Positions 7,463 through 9,777 of a stretch of 9,777 nucleotides of DNA are shown here, in pieces. How positions within the stretch are numbered: position 1 is the stretch's first letter; every line of letters starts with the position of its first letter. Below the pieces are notes generated by a model, which ran no database searches, was not told the origin of the DNA, and was given only the letters and a program-made list of their open reading frames with translations. The stretch is taken from positions 1-9,777 of the forward strand of contig JAHFIO010000025.1 in NCBI GenBank assembly GCA_023246325.1, read 5' to 3'. Made by a program: the position numbers and the translations under genes. Source of the stretch: Candidatus Uhrbacteria bacterium. GTDB lineage: Bacteria > Patescibacteriota > Patescibacteriia > 2-12-FULL-60-25.

Positions 7463-7479
7463 TCGTGAGAGTTTCACGA
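7463..7479 (+). promoter_or_regulatory. Hairpin in the 5' leader of the orphan gene
   Basis: TCGTGA (7463-7468) and TCACGA (7474-7479) form a perfect 6-bp stem with loop GAGTT, near the expected 5' end of the transcript. It ends about 15 bases before the Shine-Dalgarno and does not cover it, so a role in mRNA stability or as an operator is more likely than direct occlusion of translation. No T-run follows. Confidence 0.4.
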
Positions 7480-7493
7480 TAATGCACGTTTCA

Positions 7494-7499
7494 TGAGGT
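7494..7499 (+). promoter_or_regulatory. Shine-Dalgarno deciding the orphan gene start
   Basis: TGAGGT lies five bases before the ATG at 7505. It overlaps an earlier in-frame ATG (7493) that itself has no upstream Shine-Dalgarno, so 7505 is the preferred start and the earlier ATG is probably not used. Confidence 0.6.
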
Positions 7500-7504
7500 C
7501 TACA

Positions 7505-8035
7505 ATGACTTTGAGTACCTTGCCTGCAGACACGTCGATCGAAACTTTCGCATCGGTTTTGGTCACCATGGCCAAAGATTCTGGTAGTCGAGTGCCGGGG
7601 ATCTATTACGATGTTCAACTACTCGCGGATCCTGATACGACTGTAGAGGAAGTTGTTGCTTCTTACGCAAAGGTTACTGCACTGAAAGTGCAGAAGGCCG
7701 AAGCGGAGAAGCAGGTGGCAAAGGACCTTTTGGCCAATACCAAATTGCCATTCTTCACCGTGAAGAATCGTGACGCGTGGCAGCTTGTGCTTGATACATG
7801 CCCGAGCGAGTGGGGTGTGCGCACTCTGGTATTTGCTGCTACTTGGGCCAATGCGATGGAGAGTCGTATGGTCGAAGGGGAAAGGCTTTGTGATATTGTT
7901 GATGTCACAGGCGAGACGTCAAAGCCTGCGGACTATACGCTGAGTTCGAATCAATTGAATACAGCTTTTTCCTTTCTCATGAACCATTGGGTTCATAGCA
8001 ATGATCTCGCAGAGTGGCTTGTGCTCTCCTCCTGA
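7505..8035 (+). CDS. Orphan hypothetical protein of atypical composition
   Basis: A 176-residue protein from the preferred ATG (180 if the in-frame ATG at 7493 is used). I do not recognise a family. It looks soluble and mostly helical: no signal peptide, no membrane segment, and no obvious metal or nucleotide motif. An Ala/Lys/Glu-rich helix lies at about residues 50-80 (VVASYAKVTALKVQKAEAEK), and tryptophans occur in the C-terminal half (AWQL, SEWGV, TWANAM, NHWVH, EWLVL). Its G+C is near one half by eye, with individual lines counted at about 45 to 60 percent, against roughly one third in neighbouring genes, and it uses codons such as CTG, GCC, GTG and TCG far more freely. It sits alone in its own transcription unit, with promoter, leader hairpin, ribosome site and a strong terminator. 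Recent transfer or a lineage-specific highly expressed gene are both possible. Confidence 0.75.
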   Translation: MTLSTLPADTSIETFASVLVTMAKDSGSRVPGIYYDVQLLADPDTTVEEVVASYAKVTALKVQKAEAEKQVAKDLLANTKLPFFTVKNRDAWQLVLDTCPSEWGVRTLVFAATWANAMESRMVEGERLCDIVDVTGETSKPADYTLSSNQLNTAFSFLMNHWVHSNDLAEWLVLSS

Positions 8036-8073
8036 TACGCTCGACACATTTCTTTTTCTCCTATACCCTATAT

Positions 8074-8098
8074 GTACCGTACAAAGCGGTACTTTTTT
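8074..8098 (+). terminator. Intrinsic terminator of the orphan gene, abutting uvrA
   Basis: GTACCG (8074-8079) pairs with CGGTAC (8087-8092), with a possible T-G pair narrowing the loop to ACAAA, followed directly by six T residues (8093-8098). This is a textbook Rho-independent terminator 38 bases after the orphan stop codon. Its T-run ends three bases before the uvrA ATG, so it also occupies all of the immediate upstream region of that gene. Confidence 0.85.
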
Positions 8099-8100
8099 AT

Positions 8101-9777
8101 ATGCAGGATAAAATAATTATTCGTGGTGCACGTGAACATAATTTAAAAAATGTATCATTAGAGTTGCCACGAAATAAAATGATTGTATTTACGGGTGTTT
8201 CAGGATCTGGAAAATCTTCTTTAGCATTTGATACGATTTTCGCTGAAGGCCAACGTCGATATGTTGAATCTTTATCATCATATGCTCGACAATTTTTAGG
8301 TCAAATGGCAAAACCAGATATAGATGAAATTGAAGGATTGTCTCCCGCAATTTCTATCGATCAAAAAGCACATTCGTCTAATCCGCGTTCAACCGTTGCA
8401 ACCATAACAGAAATTTATGATTATCTTCGGGTATTATATGCGCGCATCGGTCATCCATTTTGTCCTATTGGGGAGGAACCAATTCGAAAAATGACTATTG
8501 ATGAAATGGTGGATGCGATATTGAAAAAAACGGTTGAGATACACGCAGCATCTCATTCTGTCGTGAAAAAAATAAAGAGGGAAGATGAAATTTTAATTTT
8601 GGCACCTGTCGTACGTGGCCGTAAAGGTGAATATCATCAATTATTGCAAGACTTATATCAGGCAGGATTTTTGGATATTCGCTTAGATGGAAAATGGCAT
8701 TCATTAAAAGAGAGATTAAATCCATCACGATATCAGCAACATACAATTGATGTTGTTGTGGATCGCGTGCCTCTTGCTTGGCCTGTTGAAAATAATAAAG
8801 CATTGCAGTCGCGCTTAGCAGAAGCGATTGAAATCGCATTAGAGAGAGGGGAAGACAATGTGACCGCGGTATTAGATGATGGAAGCGAGTTAGTAATGTC
8901 CTCACAATTTTCATGTCCGATACATGCATTTTCATTTCCAGAAATCGAGCCAAGATTATTTTCTTTTAATTCACCATATGGTGCATGCTCTACGTGTAAT
9001 GGTTTAGGGACAAAATTTTTATTTTCTGAGGATGTATGTGATATATGCAAGGGAGCTCGGTTAAGAACCGAAGCTATGCATGTGCGCATAGGAGGAAAAA
9101 ATATTGTTGAATTAGCCTCAATGACAATTGATGCAGCACATTCTTTTTTATCACATGTGAAATTGAATGCGCAGGAAACAGAAATTGCAGAGCCAATAGT
9201 ACGAGAAGTTTTATCGCGTATTCAATTTATGTTAGATGTTGGTTTGCATTATATTACGTTAGATAGACGGGCAGGGTCATTGTCTGGAGGGGAGGCGCAG
9301 CGTATTCGATTAGCTTCTCAAATTGGTTCGCGTTTGGTTGGTGCATTATATGTATTGGATGAGCCTACTATTGGTTTACATCAAAGAGATAATATTAAAC
9401 TCATTGAGACTTTGGAGAAATTACGAGATGCGGGGAATACAATAATAGTTGTAGAGCATGATGAAGATACAATCTCTGCGTCAGATTATTTAGTAGACTT
9501 TGGTCCTGCGGCTGGAAAACATGGGGGCAATATAGTTGCTGCTGGTCCAATGCCTGCGGTATTAAAAAATAAAGAAAGTATAACATGCGCATATTTGCGA
9601 GGTGAAAAAACTATTCCACGTCGACATGCGCGTGAAAAAGCAAAACAGTTTTTAACTATACGAAAAGCAAAAGAAAATAATTTGAAAAGCGTTACCGTTA
9701 AAATTCCGTTGAAGCGCTTTGTATGCATAACGGGTGTATCTGGTTCGGGGAAGTCGACCTTGCTTATTGATGTTTTA
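8101..9777 (+). CDS. uvrA: UvrABC system protein A, lacking the insertion domain (3' partial)
   Basis: Damage-recognition ATPase of nucleotide excision repair, which loads UvrB; 559 residues are visible and the gene runs off the right edge. Walker A GVSGSGKS is at 32-39. The UvrB-interaction region (about 120-225) is present. A zinc site C272/H275/C296/C299 follows. Signature LSGGEAQR lies at 394-401, Walker B LYVLDEPT at 416-423 and the H-loop VVEHD at 450-454. The second ABC half begins, and its Walker A GVSGSGKST ends the window at about 545-553. In E. coli UvrA that second Walker A lies near residue 640. Nearly all the difference is between GLGTK (301-305) and CDICKGARL (313-321): about 8 residues here against roughly 110 in standard UvrA, so the insertion (DNA-binding) domain is missing in frame. 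This is not the UvrA2 class, which lacks the UvrB-interaction domain instead. No Shine-Dalgarno precedes the ATG. Confidence 0.95.
   Translation, partial: MQDKIIIRGAREHNLKNVSLELPRNKMIVFTGVSGSGKSSLAFDTIFAEGQRRYVESLSSYARQFLGQMAKPDIDEIEGLSPAISIDQKAHSSNPRSTVATITEIYDYLRVLYARIGHPFCPIGEEPIRKMTIDEMVDAILKKTVEIHAASHSVVKKIKREDEILILAPVVRGRKGEYHQLLQDLYQAGFLDIRLDGKWHSLKERLNPSRYQQHTIDVVVDRVPLAWPVENNKALQSRLAEAIEIALERGEDNVTAVLDDGSELVMSSQFSCPIHAFSFPEIEPRLFSFNSPYGACSTCNGLGTKFLFSEDVCDICKGARLRTEAMHVRIGGKNIVELASMTIDAAHSFLSHVKLNAQETEIAEPIVREVLSRIQFMLDVGLHYITLDRRAGSLSGGEAQRIRLASQIGSRLVGALYVLDEPTIGLHQRDNIKLIETLEKLRDAGNTIIVVEHDEDTISASDYLVDFGPAAGKHGGNIVAAGPMPAVLKNKESITCAYLRGEKTIPRRHAREKAKQFLTIRKAKENNLKSVTVKIPLKRFVCITGVSGSGKSTLLIDVL

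Noticed and set aside
8495..9728. Several open frames on the minus strand across the uvrA region
   Set aside because: They lie opposite a gene with every expected ABC motif, have no family features or ribosome sites, and are antisense shadows.

Overview
This is an AT-rich bacterial window (about one third G+C by eye) with standard stop codons. Genes are tightly packed and no gene-free stretch exceeds about 135 bases. Short leaders, small intergenic gaps, a HIT-like fragment of the 'YLGRC...KRED' type and a slimmed-down UvrA all fit a small-genome lineage of the Patescibacteria / Candidate Phyla Radiation (Parcubacteria-like). That placement is an inference from gene style; no rRNA or ribosomal protein is present to fix it.

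Layout, left to right. (1) A four-helix membrane protein with a PH/GRAM-like C-terminal part; its frame is still open at the left edge, so its start is uncertain. (2) A probable two-gene unit: a HIT-family N-terminal fragment that stops just before the catalytic HxHxH motif, followed 31 bases later by an intact Nudix hydrolase. (3) An ABC exporter half-transporter with a near-consensus extended -10 placed so that its mRNA should start at or next to the ATG, followed 46 bases later by a SWIM zinc-finger SNF2 helicase. (4) On the minus strand, converging with the helicase, a homoserine dehydrogenase without an ACT domain; a hairpin over its stop codon forms its terminator. (5) A short orphan gene of clearly higher G+C, with its own promoter, leader hairpin, Shine-Dalgarno and terminator. 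(6) uvrA, beginning three bases after that terminator's U-tract and cut by the right edge just after the second Walker A motif.

The genes do not form one obvious pathway. HIT and Nudix proteins both act on nucleotide phosphate bonds, and SNF2 and UvrA both act on DNA, but only the HIT-fragment/Nudix and ABC/SNF2 pairs look co-transcribed. I did not find a complete new multi-gene system. The most unusual points are a uvrA that has cleanly lost its insertion domain, the HIT remnant whose tail runs into the Nudix frame, and the compositionally foreign self-contained orphan gene before uvrA.
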